DNA of 64,000 nt, from assembly GCF_000830005.1 (NCBI RefSeq), contig NZ_CP010407.1, positions 2,771,001 through 2,835,000 on the forward strand. Direction: 5' to 3'. The position numbers and the translations under genes are program-made. Shown here piece after piece: positions 38,344 through 47,977 of the stretch; position 1 is the stretch's first letter; every line of letters begins with the position of its first letter. This DNA is from Streptomyces vietnamensis (lineage in GTDB: Bacteria > Actinomycetota > Actinomycetes > Streptomycetales > Streptomycetaceae). The notes under the pieces are model-generated. The model saw only the letters and a list, made by a program, of their open reading frames with translations. It did not search any database and was not told the DNA's origin.

Positions 38344-39212
38344 ATCGCCCCGCGGCGCCCCTCCGGCGACACCAGCCACTCCAGCTTCTCGGCCGTGTTC
38401 GCCTCCGGCATCGGGGTGTGCATCACGATGACCAGGTCCGGGCGGGCCGGGACCCGGAGCTGGGTGGCCTCGACGACCAGCGTCCCGACCAGCGGGTGCT
38501 CCATCTCCTTGCGGTTCTGGCCGCCCGGCAGGATGTCCCGCCGCTCCCACAGCTCCGCGAACTCCGGGCTCGCCTCCTTGGCCGACTCGACCACCGCCTG
38601 GAAGCCCTCGTCGTCCGGGCACTCCGAGCAGGCCGAGCGGAACTGGGCGACGACCTTCGGCGCGAGCTCCTCCCAGCGCGTCGACCGCGAGCGGTACAGG
38701 GGGTCCGTGAAGAAGGCGATCAGGCAGTTCTGCACGATCTCCTGGCGCATCCCGAGCACGATCGCCGCCGCCTCGTTCCACATCACGGTGTTCCAGTACT
38801 GGTCCATGATGTGCGCGGGGAACGGCATCCACGCGTCGATGAGCCGCCGAAGCCCGTGGCACATGTCCCGGTCCTCCGGGGCCGGTTCGAGCGCCGGCGG
38901 GTTCAGCGCCGCCAGGACGTACAAGTGGCGGCGCTCGGCCGGGCTCAGCCGCAGCACCCGCGCCACCGAGTCGAGGACCTGCGGGGAGACGGTGATGTCC
39001 CGGCCCTGCTCCAGCCACTGGTACCAGGAGACCCCGACGCCCGCGAGGACGGCGACCTCCTCGCGGCGCAGGCCCGGGGTGCGGCGGCGGGCGCCGCCGT
39101 CCGGGAGTCCCGCCTCGGCCGGGCTGACCCGGGCCCGACGGCTCATCAGGAACTCGCGCAGTTCGCCGAGTCGGTGCTGCTTCGCGCTGGCGCTCTCGAG
39201 AGCGGTGGCCAC
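38325..39212 (-). CDS. XRE-family regulator with MmyB-like domain (second copy)
   Basis: 295 aa, same architecture as the protein at 5555-6481: helix-turn-helix with RRRTPGLRREEVAVLAGVGVSWYQWLEQGRD (about 45-75) and the MmyB-type sensor domain (WNTVMWNEAAAIVLG, then PDLVIVMHTPMPEAN). GTG at 39212 is chosen over the longer frame because GGGGGAGG precedes it. Divergent from an MFS exporter; three 10-bp direct repeats and an AGGATAA motif shared with the first XRE/MFS pair lie between them. Confidence 0.88.
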   Translation of the reverse strand: MATALESASAKQHRLGELREFLMSRRARVSPAEAGLPDGGARRRTPGLRREEVAVLAGVGVSWYQWLEQGRDITVSPQVLDSVARVLRLSPAERRHLYVLAALNPPALEPAPEDRDMCHGLRRLIDAWMPFPAHIMDQYWNTVMWNEAAAIVLGMRQEIVQNCLIAFFTDPLYRSRSTRWEELAPKVVAQFRSACSECPDDEGFQAVVESAKEASPEFAELWERRDILPGGQNRKEMEHPLVGTLVVEATQLRVPARPDLVIVMHTPMPEANTAEKLEWLVSPEGRRGAMYPVAG

Positions 39213-39247
39213 GTGTGCTTCCTCCCCCTGGACGCATGGTGGATGCC

Positions 39248-39277
39248 GGTGGTGCCTGGTGGTGCCTGGTGGTGCGA
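39248..39277. promoter_or_regulatory. 10-bp direct repeats between the second XRE/MFS pair
   Basis: GGTGGTGCCT (39248-39257), GGTGGTGCCT (39258-39267) and GGTGGTGCGA (39268-39277) follow one another with a one-helical-turn period. They lie just upstream of the regulator start (39212) and 57 bp before the MFS ATG; a likely operator for the XRE protein. The CAGGATAAG motif beside them also occurs at 6531-6540. Confidence 0.5.
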
Positions 39278-39333
39278 CCAACAGGATAAGTACCCGCTCC
39301 CCGCCTTTGTTCCCGTCCCCCGAAGGTGGGGAC

Positions 39334-40749
39334 ATGGCAACGACGACCTCCCCGCCCGAGTCCCCCACCTCCTCCTCCACCACCCCGGCCGCTCCCCCGG
39401 CCCTCACCGGCCGCGACCGGCTCGTCCTCTTCGTCCTGTGCGCCGCCCAGTTCATGGTGGCGCTCGACTTCTCCGTCCTGAACGTCGCCCTGCCCGTCCT
39501 CGGCGCCGACCTCCGCTTCGACCCGTCCGGCCTCCAGTGGGCGGTCACCGCCTTCGCCCTGCCGTCCGGCGGCTTCCTGCTGCTCTTCGGCCGGATCGGC
39601 GACCTCTTCGGCCGCAAGAAGCTCTTCCTCTCCGGTCTCGTGCTCTTCGGCGCGGCCTCCCTGCTCGCCACCCTCGCCTGGAGCCCGGGCGCCTTCCTCG
39701 CCGGCCGCGCCCTCCAGGGCCTCGGCGCGGCGGCGATCGTGCCGACCGGCATGGCGCTGCTCACCACCGCCTTCCCCGAGGGTCCGCTGCGGGCGAGGGC
39801 GCTGGGCATCTCCGGCACCCTGATGTCGCTCGGCTTCACCATCGGCATGGTGCTCGGCGGCGTCATGACCGACACCCTCGGCTGGCGCTCCACGATGGGC
39901 CTGCTCGCCGTCTTCACCCTGATCGTGCTGCCGCTCGCCCCGGGCCTGCTGCCCGAGTCCCGCACCCCCGAGCGGCCCCGCCTGGACGTGCCCGGCGCGC
40001 TGACCGTCACCGGCGGTCTGCTGTCCCTGATCTACGCCCTGACGACGGCCGCGGAGCGCGGTTTCGGCGGCGTGGACGTCCCCGTCGCCCTCGCCCTGGG
40101 CGTGCTGCTGCTCGTGGCCTTCGGCGTGATCGAGTCCCGGCACCCGGCCCCGCTGGTCTCGCTGCCGGTGCTGCGCCGCCGTACCGTCGCCTTCGGCAAC
40201 CTGGGCGGTCTGGTCACCTTCTCGATGATGTCGACGATCGTCTTCGTGCTGACCCTGTACCTGCAGGAGACCCTCGGCCTCTCGGCCTTCGCCTCCGGCA
40301 TCGTCTTCGGCGTCCAGGGCGCGGTCTCGGTCCTCGCCGGCATGTTCACCCCGAAGGTGATCGGCCGGTTCGGCGCCCAGCGCACCCTGGTGGTCTCGCT
40401 GCTCGGCCAGGGCCTGCTGACCGCCGCGCTGCTCGGCATCGGCCGGGAGTCCGGCGCGGTCCTGGCGACCGTGGCCGTTTCGGTGGCGTCGATGCTGCAC
40501 CTCGGCGCGATCATCTCGTACGGCGTGACCGTCACCTCCGGCGTACGCGACGAGGAGCAGGGGCTGGCGACCGGTCTGGTCACCACCACCCAGCAGGTCG
40601 GTCTGACCGTCGGCATCCCGCTGCTCGGTGTCCTCGCCACCACCGGCTCCGACCTCTTCGCCGGGGTCCGCACGGTCATCGCCCTCGACGCGGCGATCGT
40701 GGTCGGCGCGGCGGCCCTGATCGCCCTCGGCCTGCGGCGCCGGTCCTGA
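39334..40749 (+). CDS. MFS drug-efflux transporter, DHA2 type
   Basis: 471 aa, about 14 hydrophobic helices. Starts MATTTSPPES with a Ser/Thr/Pro-rich N-terminus; LDFSVLNVALPVLG (helix 1, about 45-58), motif A GRIGDLFGRKK in the 2-3 loop, MSLGFTIGMVLGGVM in helix 5. Divergent from the XRE/MmyB regulator, which probably represses it. Substrate unknown. Confidence 0.88.
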   Translation: MATTTSPPESPTSSSTTPAAPPALTGRDRLVLFVLCAAQFMVALDFSVLNVALPVLGADLRFDPSGLQWAVTAFALPSGGFLLLFGRIGDLFGRKKLFLSGLVLFGAASLLATLAWSPGAFLAGRALQGLGAAAIVPTGMALLTTAFPEGPLRARALGISGTLMSLGFTIGMVLGGVMTDTLGWRSTMGLLAVFTLIVLPLAPGLLPESRTPERPRLDVPGALTVTGGLLSLIYALTTAAERGFGGVDVPVALALGVLLLVAFGVIESRHPAPLVSLPVLRRRTVAFGNLGGLVTFSMMSTIVFVLTLYLQETLGLSAFASGIVFGVQGAVSVLAGMFTPKVIGRFGAQRTLVVSLLGQGLLTAALLGIGRESGAVLATVAVSVASMLHLGAIISYGVTVTSGVRDEEQGLATGLVTTTQQVGLTVGIPLLGVLATTGSDLFAGVRTVIALDAAIVVGAAALIALGLRRRS

Positions 40750-40756
40750 GGCCCCC

Positions 40757-41110
40757 CTACGGGCGGTCGAGGCGGAGCCGTACCGCCTTCGGCAGACCGG
40801 CGACGACGAGGTCGTACGAGTCCTCGACGAGCTCCCGGACCATCCGGTCCGGGAGCTCTCCGACGGTCACGGTGTTCCAGTGCCGCTTGTTCATGTGGTA
40901 CCCGGGGGCGATGGCGGGGTGCTCCGCGCGGAGCCGTACCGCCTCGTCCGGATCGCACTTGAGGTTGACCCGCAGCGGCCGGCCGTCGAGCCACGAGAGC
41001 GCGAACATCTTCCCGGCGACCTTGAAGACGGAGGTGTCCGGACCGAACGGGAACTCCTCCGAGGCGTCGTTGAAGTCCAGGCAGAAGGCGCGCAGCTCGT
41101 CGGGGGTCAT
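40757..41110 (-). CDS. MmcQ/YjbR-family protein
   Basis: 117-aa CyaY-like fold protein of the MmcQ/YjbR family: [23 protein letters not shown] start, KMFALSW, RVNLKCDPDEAVRLR, and PGYHMNKRHWNTVTV, the conserved HWNTV motif. Proteins of this family are assigned DNA-binding folds, but the activity is unknown. The ATG overlaps the CorC-like stop (ATGA), so it is translated with it. Confidence 0.88.
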   Translation of the reverse strand: MTPDELRAFCLDFNDASEEFPFGPDTSVFKVAGKMFALSWLDGRPLRVNLKCDPDEAVRLRAEHPAIAPGYHMNKRHWNTVTVGELPDRMVRELVEDSYDLVVAGLPKAVRLRLDRP

Positions 41111-42402
41111 TCCGGCTTCTCCTCCGGTTCCAGCGGTTCCACGAGCACGGTGACGATCTTGTTCCGGCGGCCGGCCGGCGACTCGGCCGTCAGCCGCAGC
41201 GAGCGCCCGTCCGGCAGCTCGACGACCGCCTTGGCGCCCGAGATCGGGACGCGGCCGAGGGCCTTGGCGAGCAGACCGCCGACGGTCTCCACGTCCTCGT
41301 CGTCGTACTCGTCGGGGCCGAAGCCGTACAGCTCGCCGAGGTCTCCGATGTCGAGGCGGGCGGTGATCCGGTAGCGGTCCTCGCCGAGCTCCTCGACGGG
41401 CGGCAGCTCCCGGTCGTACTCGTCGGTGATCTCGCCGACGATCTCCTCCAGGATGTCCTCGATGGTGACGATGCCGGCCGTGCCGCCGTACTCGTCGATG
41501 ACGACGGCGACGTGGTTGCGCTCCTGCTGCATCTCGCGCAGCAGGTCACCGGCGTTCTTGGTGTCGGGCACGAAGGCGGCGGGCCGCATCGCGGTGGACA
41601 CCAGGTCGGCCTCGGAGTCCCGGTTGATGTGGGTCCTGCGGACCAGGTCCTTCAGGTAGACGATGCCGACGATGTCGTCCTCGTTCTCCCCGGTGACCGG
41701 GATCCGGGAGAACCCGGAGCGCAGCGCGAGGGTGAGGGCCTGACGGATCGTCTTGTACCGCTCGATGCAGATGAGATCGGTTCGGGGCACCATCACCTCG
41801 CGGACGAGGGTGTCGCCCAGCTCGAAGACGGAGTGCACCATGCGGCGCTCCTCGTCCTCGATGAGCGACTCCTGCTCGGCGAGGTCGACCATGGCCCGCA
41901 GCTCGGCCTCGGAGGCGAAGGGGCCCTTGCGGAAGCCCTTGCCCGGGGTCAGCGCGTTGCCGATGAGGATGAGCAGCTGCGGGATCGGGCCCATGATCCG
42001 GGCCAGCGGCAGCAGCACGTACGCGGCGGCGGTCGCCGTGTTCAGCGGGTGCTGGCGGCCGATGGTGCGCGGCGAGACGCCGACGGCCACGTACGAGACG
42101 AGGACCATCACGACGATCGCGGCGAGCAGCGCCTGCCAGGTCTCCGGGAAGGATTCGAGGAAGGCGTACGTGACGAGGACGCTCGCCGCCATCTCGCAGG
42201 CGACGCGGACGAGCAGCGCCACGTTGAGGTAGCGGGTCGGGTCGGAGGCGACCTGGGCCAGTTTCCCGGCCCCGCGCCGCCCGGACCGTACGGCCTCGGC
42301 GGCGCGGAAGCTGGAGACGCGGGCGAGACCCGCCTCGGCGCAGGCGGCGAGCCAGGCGACGATGACCAGCGCGACGGCGCCGAGGATCAGCGAAACGTTC
42401 AT
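41107..42402 (-). CDS. CNNM/CorC-family membrane protein with CBS pair
   Basis: 431 aa. The N-terminal DUF21 membrane domain (about 1-175) has four hydrophobic segments and the helical [11 protein letters not shown]; a CBS pair (about 205-330) with VPRTDLICI and [18 protein letters not shown], and a CorC/HlyC-type C-terminal domain (about 340-415) ending [16 protein letters not shown]. Proteins of this class export Mg2+/divalent cations or regulate transport; annotation as hemolysin is misleading. Four-base overlap with MmcQ-like gene and 4 bp after ybeY. Confidence 0.9.
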   Translation of the reverse strand: MNVSLILGAVALVIVAWLAACAEAGLARVSSFRAAEAVRSGRRGAGKLAQVASDPTRYLNVALLVRVACEMAASVLVTYAFLESFPETWQALLAAIVVMVLVSYVAVGVSPRTIGRQHPLNTATAAAYVLLPLARIMGPIPQLLILIGNALTPGKGFRKGPFASEAELRAMVDLAEQESLIEDEERRMVHSVFELGDTLVREVMVPRTDLICIERYKTIRQALTLALRSGFSRIPVTGENEDDIVGIVYLKDLVRRTHINRDSEADLVSTAMRPAAFVPDTKNAGDLLREMQQERNHVAVVIDEYGGTAGIVTIEDILEEIVGEITDEYDRELPPVEELGEDRYRITARLDIGDLGELYGFGPDEYDDEDVETVGGLLAKALGRVPISGAKAVVELPDGRSLRLTAESPAGRRNKIVTVLVEPLEPEEKPE

Positions 42403-42406
42403 CGGG

Positions 42407-42904
42407 TCAGGAGACGGTCGGAGCCGGGGACGGGCCGGTGAGGCCCTTCTCCGCGCGCCAGCCGTCGACGATCGCCGCCTGGAGCCCGAACATCTCGGCC
42501 TTCTCGTCCGGCTCCTCGTGGTCGTACCCGAGCAGGTGCAGCACCCCGTGGACGGTGAGGAGCTGGAGCTCCTCGTCCATGGAGTGCTGCGTCGGCGCGT
42601 CCTTGCCCTGCTGGGTGGCGACCTCGGGGCAGAGCACGATGTCGCCGAGGAGGCCCTGCGGGGGCTCCTCGTCGTCCTTCGACGGCGGGCGCAGCTCGTC
42701 CATCGGGAAGGACATGACGTCCGTGGGTCCGGGCAGGTCCATCCACTGGATGTGGAGCTGCTCCATCGCCTCCGCGTCCACGACGATCACCGAGAGCTCG
42801 GAGAGCGGGTGGATGCGCATGCGCGCGAGCGCGTAGCGGGCGATGTCGAGGATCGCCTGCTCGTCGACCTCGGTACCGGACTCGTTGTTGACGTCGATCG
42901 ACAT
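42407..42904 (-). CDS. ybeY: rRNA maturation RNase YbeY
   Basis: Zinc endoribonuclease for 16S rRNA 3'-end maturation and ribosome quality control, 165 aa. Metal motif [11 protein letters not shown] (119-129) is intact, with [10 protein letters not shown] (61-70) before it. Downstream of phoH by 12 bp, as in most actinomycetes. Confidence 0.95.
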   Translation of the reverse strand: MSIDVNNESGTEVDEQAILDIARYALARMRIHPLSELSVIVVDAEAMEQLHIQWMDLPGPTDVMSFPMDELRPPSKDDEEPPQGLLGDIVLCPEVATQQGKDAPTQHSMDEELQLLTVHGVLHLLGYDHEEPDEKAEMFGLQAAIVDGWRAEKGLTGPSPAPTVS

Positions 42905-42916
42905 GGTGCTTGTGTG

Positions 42917-43945
42917 CTACTTCCCGTTGCGGATGTCGTACTGCTCGTACGCGTCGACGATACGGCCGACGAGCTTGTGCCGGACGACATCCTGCGACGT
43001 GAGCATCGAGAAGTGCACGTCCTGGACACCGTCGAGGATGTCGCGGACCTGCCGCAGACCGCTCTTCGTCCCGCCCGGCAGGTCGACCTGGGTGACGTCA
43101 CCGGTGATGACGATCTTCGAGTCGAAGCCGAGGCGGGTGAGGAACATCTTCATCTGCTCGGGGTTCGTGTTCTGCGCCTCGTCGAGGATGATGAACGCGT
43201 CGTTCAGCGTGCGTCCGCGCATGTACGCCAGGGGCGCGACCTCGATCGTCCCGCTCGCCATGAGCTTGGGGATCGAGTCGGGGTCGAGCATGTCGTGCAG
43301 GGCGTCGTACAGCGGCCGCAGGTACGGGTCGATCTTCTCGTAGAGCGTGCCGGGCAGGAAGCCGAGCCGCTCGCCCGCCTCGACGGCGGGCCGGGTCAGG
43401 ATGATCCGGTTGACCTGCTTGGACTGCAGGGCCTGGACCGCCTTCGCCATGGCGAGATAGGTCTTGCCGGTACCGGCGGGGCCGATGCCGAAGACGATCG
43501 TGTGCTTGTCGATCGCGTCGACGTACCGCTTCTGGTTGAGCGTCTTGGGGCGGATGGTCCGGCCGCGGCTGGAGAGGATGTTCTGCGTGAGCACCTCGGA
43601 GGGCGTCTCGACGACCGCCTCCCCGGTCTCCTCCCGGAGCATGGCGATCGAGCGTTCCACTGCGTCCTCCGTCATCGGCTGACCGGTGCGGAGCACCAGC
43701 ATCATCTCGTCGAACAGGCGCTGTATCAGGGCGACTTCCACGGCGTCGCCGACCGCGCTGACCTGGTTGCCCCGGACGTGGATGTCGGTTCCCGGGAACG
43801 ACCGCTCGATCACGCGGAGCAGGGAGTCACCGGAGCCGAGGACGGTCACCATGGGGTGCTTCGCGGGGACGGTGAAGTGGGCGCGGGCCTGTCCGGGCGC
43901 CTCGTCGCGGGGCGCACCGTTGTGGGCTGTGGGTGTCTGAGTCAT
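42917..43945 (-). CDS. phoH: PhoH-family ATPase (PhoH-like)
   Basis: 342-aa P-loop ATPase of the PhoH/PhoH2-like group. N-terminal KH-type domain (about 30-120), Walker A GIGPAGTGKTYLA (153-165), LTRPAVEAGERLGFLPG, Walker B FIILDEAQNTNPEQMKMFLTR (about 240-260). Thought to act with YbeY on RNA. The frame opens farther upstream (ATG at 43969 with GGGAGG one base before it); ATG at 43945 gives the common MTQTPTAHN start. Confidence 0.93.
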   Translation of the reverse strand: MTQTPTAHNGAPRDEAPGQARAHFTVPAKHPMVTVLGSGDSLLRVIERSFPGTDIHVRGNQVSAVGDAVEVALIQRLFDEMMLVLRTGQPMTEDAVERSIAMLREETGEAVVETPSEVLTQNILSSRGRTIRPKTLNQKRYVDAIDKHTIVFGIGPAGTGKTYLAMAKAVQALQSKQVNRIILTRPAVEAGERLGFLPGTLYEKIDPYLRPLYDALHDMLDPDSIPKLMASGTIEVAPLAYMRGRTLNDAFIILDEAQNTNPEQMKMFLTRLGFDSKIVITGDVTQVDLPGGTKSGLRQVRDILDGVQDVHFSMLTSQDVVRHKLVGRIVDAYEQYDIRNGK

Positions 43946-44050
43946 GGGCCGGCACTGTGGCCTGCGCATACCTCCCGTTGCAGGGTTCTCGCTGCTCGAC
44001 AACCTCTCGGGTACCAAGCCTACGACCCGGCGGTGACAGGCCGAAGGGAT

Positions 44051-45169
44051 TTACGAGTGGGCCGCCCGGAAGCCGATCGTCGGCACGGCCCTGCGCAGCG
44101 GCCAGGGGCGGGCGGGGGCGGGCAGGAGCCGCTCCAGGAAGGCGTAGCGGCTGCGCAGCGCCTCGGGGTCCTGCCGGGCGTGGCCCTGGACGTGCTGCCA
44201 CCAGGCGGCGATCTCGCCCCAGGTCGGGGCGGACAGCGAGCCGCCGAACTCCTGCACCGACAGGGCGGCGGTCAGACCGGCGAAGGCGAGCCGGTCGGCG
44301 AGCGGCCAGTCGGCGAGGGTGCCGGTGACGAAACCGGCGACGAAGACGTCCCCGGCGCCGGTCGGGTCGAGCGCGGAGACCTGGATCGCGGGCACCTCGG
44401 CGGTCTCGCCGGTGCCGCCGTCGACGGCGTAGGCACCCTCGGAACCGAGGGTGACCACGGCGTAACGGACCTTGTCGGCGAGGGCGCGGGCGGCGGCCCG
44501 GGGGCAGTCGGTGCGGGTGTAGCGCATCGCCTCGGCGGCGTTCGGCAGGAAGGCCTCGCAGTGCTGGAGGTCGGTGAGCCCGGCGAGATCCCAGCGGCCG
44601 GTGTCGTCCCAGCCCACGTCGGCGAAGACCTTGGCGCCGCCGCGGGCGGCCTGGGCGACCCAGTCCTCGGAGCGGCCGGGCACGAGGGAGGCGACGGCCG
44701 CGCGCGCGTGCGGCGGGTAGGCGGGCAGGGCGCCGTCGAGCGGCGGGGCCTCGTGGCCGTGCGAGACCATGGTGCGCTCGCCCTCGTAGGCCATGGAGAC
44801 GGTGACGGGCGAGTGCCACCCGGGCACGGTCCGGGAGAGCGAGAGATCGATCCCCTCGCCCTGCTCCAGGGCGTCCCAGCAGTACTCGCCGTAGTGGTCG
44901 TCGCCGAACGCGGCGGCGAGGGAGGTCCGCAGCCCGAGCCGGGCGAGGGCGGTGGCCATGTTGGCGACGCCGCCGGGGCTGGACCCCATGCCGCGGGCCC
45001 AGGACTCGGTGCCGCGCACGGGGGCGGAATCGAGCCCGGTGAAGATGATGTCCAGGAAGACGGTGCCCGTCAGGAAGACGTCACAGGCGGGGTCGGTGGG
45101 CTCGCGCAGACACACCAACGGGTCGACCCCGGCGTCGTTTTGCGGCTGCTCTCCCCTTGTTGTGGTCAC
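44051..45169 (-). CDS. PfkB-family carbohydrate kinase
   Basis: 372-aa sugar or nucleoside kinase of the ribokinase family. N-terminal GTVFLDIIFTGLDS and GGVANMATALARLG; catalytic and anion-hole motif DPTGAGDVFVAGFV (about 274-287) with the catalytic Asp. Substrate not readable. GTG at 45169 chosen for GGGGAG upstream; a longer frame opens to 45241. Divergent from an MFS gene (258-bp gap). Confidence 0.88.
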   Translation of the reverse strand: MTTTRGEQPQNDAGVDPLVCLREPTDPACDVFLTGTVFLDIIFTGLDSAPVRGTESWARGMGSSPGGVANMATALARLGLRTSLAAAFGDDHYGEYCWDALEQGEGIDLSLSRTVPGWHSPVTVSMAYEGERTMVSHGHEAPPLDGALPAYPPHARAAVASLVPGRSEDWVAQAARGGAKVFADVGWDDTGRWDLAGLTDLQHCEAFLPNAAEAMRYTRTDCPRAAARALADKVRYAVVTLGSEGAYAVDGGTGETAEVPAIQVSALDPTGAGDVFVAGFVTGTLADWPLADRLAFAGLTAALSVQEFGGSLSAPTWGEIAAWWQHVQGHARQDPEALRSRYAFLERLLPAPARPWPLRRAVPTIGFRAAHS

Positions 45170-45285
45170 GGCAGGCTCCCCGGTCGTGGTGCGGATCAGA
45201 TCAGTGTGCCCGATGGGGGTGGGGTGACGGGCGGGACGCACAAAAGGAGCGCGGCATACCCCCCGACCCCACCCCCAAACCAGAA

Positions 45286-45299
45286 GTGACCCGGATCAC
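45286..45299. promoter_or_regulatory. CRP-like palindrome in the pfkB/MFS divergent region
   Basis: GTGA-CCCGGA-TCAC (45286-45299), a second perfect GTGA-N6-TCAC site in this window, between the two divergent start codons. Could mark Crp control of the sugar kinase or the exporter; not shown. Confidence 0.35.
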
Positions 45300-45427
45300 G
45301 CATCGAACCGGCGGAAACCGCCTTCTCCCGCCACTCACCTGCTTGATACACATGGTTCGCGACCCCGTGCCCCCGCGCACACCACCGGGCGCTCCACCCC
45401 TCCCCTTTCTTGTTCCTGGGAACGCCC

Positions 45428-46756
45428 ATGTCCTCGCGGACCCGCCGCTCGGGGGCCCTCGTCGCCCTCGTCGCCCTCTTCACGGCCGGCTACCTCGCCC
45501 CGTACCTCCTGCCGACCGTCGTCGGCCGCCTCTCCGCCGGACTCGGCGTCACGCCGTCCCAGGCGGGCCTGATGGGCTCGGTCCTGCTCCTCGCCTCCTC
45601 CTCCGCCGGCTTCACGTTCGCCGCGCGCGGACACCGGATCGGCCCGCGCCGAGCGGCCCGCACGGGCCTGCTCGCCATGGCCGTCGGATACGGCTCCGCC
45701 GCCGCGACCGCCTCCGTACCGCTGGTGGTCGCGGGCGCGGTCCTCGGCGGCCTCGGCTCGGGCACGGCGACGGCGGTGGCCGTGGCCGGAATCGCCGGCC
45801 GACGGGACCCGCACCGCGCCTCGACCCTCGGCCTGCTGGCCGTCTCGGCGACGGCGGGCGCCCTGTACCTGACCCTGCCGCACCTGGGCGGCGGCCACGC
45901 CGCCCCGCTCCTCGCGATCGCCTGCACGGCGACCCTGGTGTGGCCGCTCACGGCCCGCCTCCCTCACGCCACGCACGCGGTACGGGAGACGGCGACGACC
46001 TCAGGCCCCCTCCCCCACCGACGGGCGGGTGCCGTGCTCGCCGGGGGCATCCTGTGCTGGTCGCTCGCGCAGAACGCCCTCTGGGGCGTGAGCGGCCGCA
46101 TCGGGCTCACCCAGGCGGGCCTCTCCGAGGTCACCGTGGGCGCGGTCTTCGCGGCGGCACTCGGCGCGGGCCTCGCCGGCGTCACGGCGGCGGGCGCACT
46201 CGGCTCCCGCCTGGGCCGGGCGGTCCCGATCGGCGCGGGCACGGTGGCGATCGCGGGCTGCGTCCTGCTGAGCTCGACCGCGGAGAGCCTGGCAGGCTTC
46301 GCGACCGGTGAGATCGCATGGAACGCCGTCTACCCGGTGGTCCTGTCCTACCTCCTGGGCCTGGCGGCCTCCCTGGACCCGCGCGGCCGCTGGGCCGTCA
46401 TGGTCGGCTCGGCCTCGTCCCTGGGCGTGGCCTGCGGCCCGGTGACCGGCAGCCTCCTCTCGGAGCACGCCGGCTACCCGGGCATGGGCCTGACCCTGTG
46501 CACCCTGCTCCTCCTGGTCGCCGCCCCCATGACGGCAGTGGCCCGCCACGCCTCGGGCCGCCCCCTGGTCCCGGGCTCGATCCACCGCCGAGGCGGGGCA
46601 CCGGCGGCGGTGCTCGCGGGCCGGGGGTCGGGGACGTCCCTGGTCCCCCAGATGGGAGCACCGGAGCAGGAGGTCGCGGCGGTCGCGGTGGCGACGGGCC
46701 GCCGCCGGGTGGCGAGGTCGGCGTTCGGCCTGGCGAGGCCGTCGGGCCGGGGGTAG
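45428..46756 (+). CDS. MFS transporter, 12-TMS type
   Basis: 442-aa transporter of the DHA1-like group with about twelve helices and a hydrophilic C-terminal tail of 70 residues rich in Arg/Gly. Helix 1 FTAGYLAPYLLPTVVGRL, motif-A region RGHRIGPRRAARTG, and a motif-C-like GSASSLGVACGPVTGSLL. Start is the ATG at 45428; a TTG at 45410 is possible, and no clear ribosome-binding site is present for either. Ends 10 bp before the nested-palindrome repeat. Confidence 0.82.
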   Translation: MSSRTRRSGALVALVALFTAGYLAPYLLPTVVGRLSAGLGVTPSQAGLMGSVLLLASSSAGFTFAARGHRIGPRRAARTGLLAMAVGYGSAAATASVPLVVAGAVLGGLGSGTATAVAVAGIAGRRDPHRASTLGLLAVSATAGALYLTLPHLGGGHAAPLLAIACTATLVWPLTARLPHATHAVRETATTSGPLPHRRAGAVLAGGILCWSLAQNALWGVSGRIGLTQAGLSEVTVGAVFAAALGAGLAGVTAAGALGSRLGRAVPIGAGTVAIAGCVLLSSTAESLAGFATGEIAWNAVYPVVLSYLLGLAASLDPRGRWAVMVGSASSLGVACGPVTGSLLSEHAGYPGMGLTLCTLLLLVAAPMTAVARHASGRPLVPGSIHRRGGAPAAVLAGRGSGTSLVPQMGAPEQEVAAVAVATGRRRVARSAFGLARPSGRG

Positions 46757-46766
46757 AAAGGGCTGT

Positions 46767-46930
46767 TCCCCCACCCCGCCCCTTCCCGAAACCGGGGCTC
46801 CGCCCCGGACCCCGCGCCTCAAACGCCGGCGGGGCTGAATTCAGCCCGTCCGGCGTTTGAGGACACGGCCGAAGGCCGTACGGGGGCCTGGGGGCTTGCC
46901 CCCGGTTTCGGGAAGGGGCGGGGTGGGGGA
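46767..46930. repeat. nested-palindrome intergenic element with 31-bp terminal inverted repeats
   Basis: Perfect 31-bp inverted repeats at the ends (46767-46797 and 46900-46930; outer end TCCCCCACCCCGCCCCTTCC). Inside is a 42-bp near-perfect palindrome (46819-46860, one mismatched pair, arms TCAAACGCCGG and CCGGCGTTTGA), plus a GGGGGCTTGCCCCC-type hairpin at 46887-46903. No ORF. It lies between the convergent MFS and adenine deaminase genes, so it can end both. Sequences of this type are widespread in Streptomyces genomes. Confidence 0.9.
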
Positions 46931-46969
46931 AGGCCCCGCGCAGCGGCACCGCCCCGGCACCCGCACCCG

Positions 46970-47977
46970 TTACTCCGCCGCGTCGAAGCGGTACGCCTCC
47001 ACCTCCGCGAGGTACCGCGCCCGACGAGCCTCGTCGTCCTCCAGGAACGACGCCTCGAACGAGTTGCGGGCCAGTTCCCGGAGCTGGTCCTCCGTGAGGC
47101 CCAGCGCGTCCCGGACCCCGTCGAAGTTGTCCCCCACGTACCCGCCGAAGTACGCCGGATCGTCGGAGTTCACCGTCACCAACAGCCCCGCCGACATCAT
47201 CGTGCGGAGCGGATGCTCGGCGAGGGTGTCGACGACGCGGAGCCGGACGTTCGAGAAGGGGCAGAGCGTGAGCGGCACCCGCTCGCGGGCGAGCCGGTCG
47301 ACCAGCGACGGGTCCTCCATGCAGCGCAGGCCGTGGTCGATGCGCTCCACGCCGAGGACGTCCAGTGCTTCGCGCACATAGGCGGCGGGGCCCTCCTCGC
47401 CCGCGTGGGCGACGCGGCGGAGGCCGAGCCGGGCGGCCTCCTCGTACACCTCGCGGAACTTGGCCGGCGGGTGGCCGACCTCCGCCGAGTCGAGGCCGAC
47501 GCCGGTGATCCGGTGGAGGTACGGCTTCGCGGCCTCCAGGGTCGCGAGCGCGGATTCGGCCGACTCGTCGCGCAGGAAGCACAGGATGAGCCGGGTGGAG
47601 ATCCCGTACCGCTCCTCGGCGCGGTCGAGGGACGCGCCGAGTCCCTCGATCACCACCCCGATCGGGATGCCGCGCGCGGTGTGCGCCTGCGGGTCGAAGA
47701 AGATCTCGGCGTGCCGGACGCCCTGCGCGGCGGCCCGCTCCAGATACGCGTCGGCGAGCTCGGTGAAGTCCTCGGCGGTGCGCAGGACCGCCATCAGCTC
47801 GTAGTAGAGGTCCAGGAAGCTCTGGAGGTCGCTGAAGCGGTACGCCTCGCGGAGGGCGTCGGTGTCGGCGTACGGCAGGGTGACGCCGTTGCGGGCGGCG
47901 AGCGCGAAGGCGAGCTCGGGTTCGAGGGTGCCTTCGATGTGGAGGTGCAGTTCTGCCTTGGGTACGGGCATGTTCAC
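46970..47977 (-). CDS. adenine deaminase, ADA-like type
   Basis: Amidohydrolase-superfamily enzyme, 335 aa. Zinc site HLHIEG (11-16), HAGEEG (191-196), DHG (214-216), and [11 protein letters not shown] (270-280). [11 protein letters not shown] (49-59) and [13 protein letters not shown] are typical of the adenine deaminase group (fungal Aah1/Pseudomonas PA0148 type) rather than of adenosine deaminases, so the likely reaction is adenine to hypoxanthine in purine salvage. Start GTG 47977 or ATG 47971; the GTG overlaps the RNase Z stop. Confidence 0.88.
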   Translation of the reverse strand: MNMPVPKAELHLHIEGTLEPELAFALAARNGVTLPYADTDALREAYRFSDLQSFLDLYYELMAVLRTAEDFTELADAYLERAAAQGVRHAEIFFDPQAHTARGIPIGVVIEGLGASLDRAEERYGISTRLILCFLRDESAESALATLEAAKPYLHRITGVGLDSAEVGHPPAKFREVYEEAARLGLRRVAHAGEEGPAAYVREALDVLGVERIDHGLRCMEDPSLVDRLARERVPLTLCPFSNVRLRVVDTLAEHPLRTMMSAGLLVTVNSDDPAYFGGYVGDNFDGVRDALGLTEDQLRELARNSFEASFLEDDEARRARYLAEVEAYRFDAAE

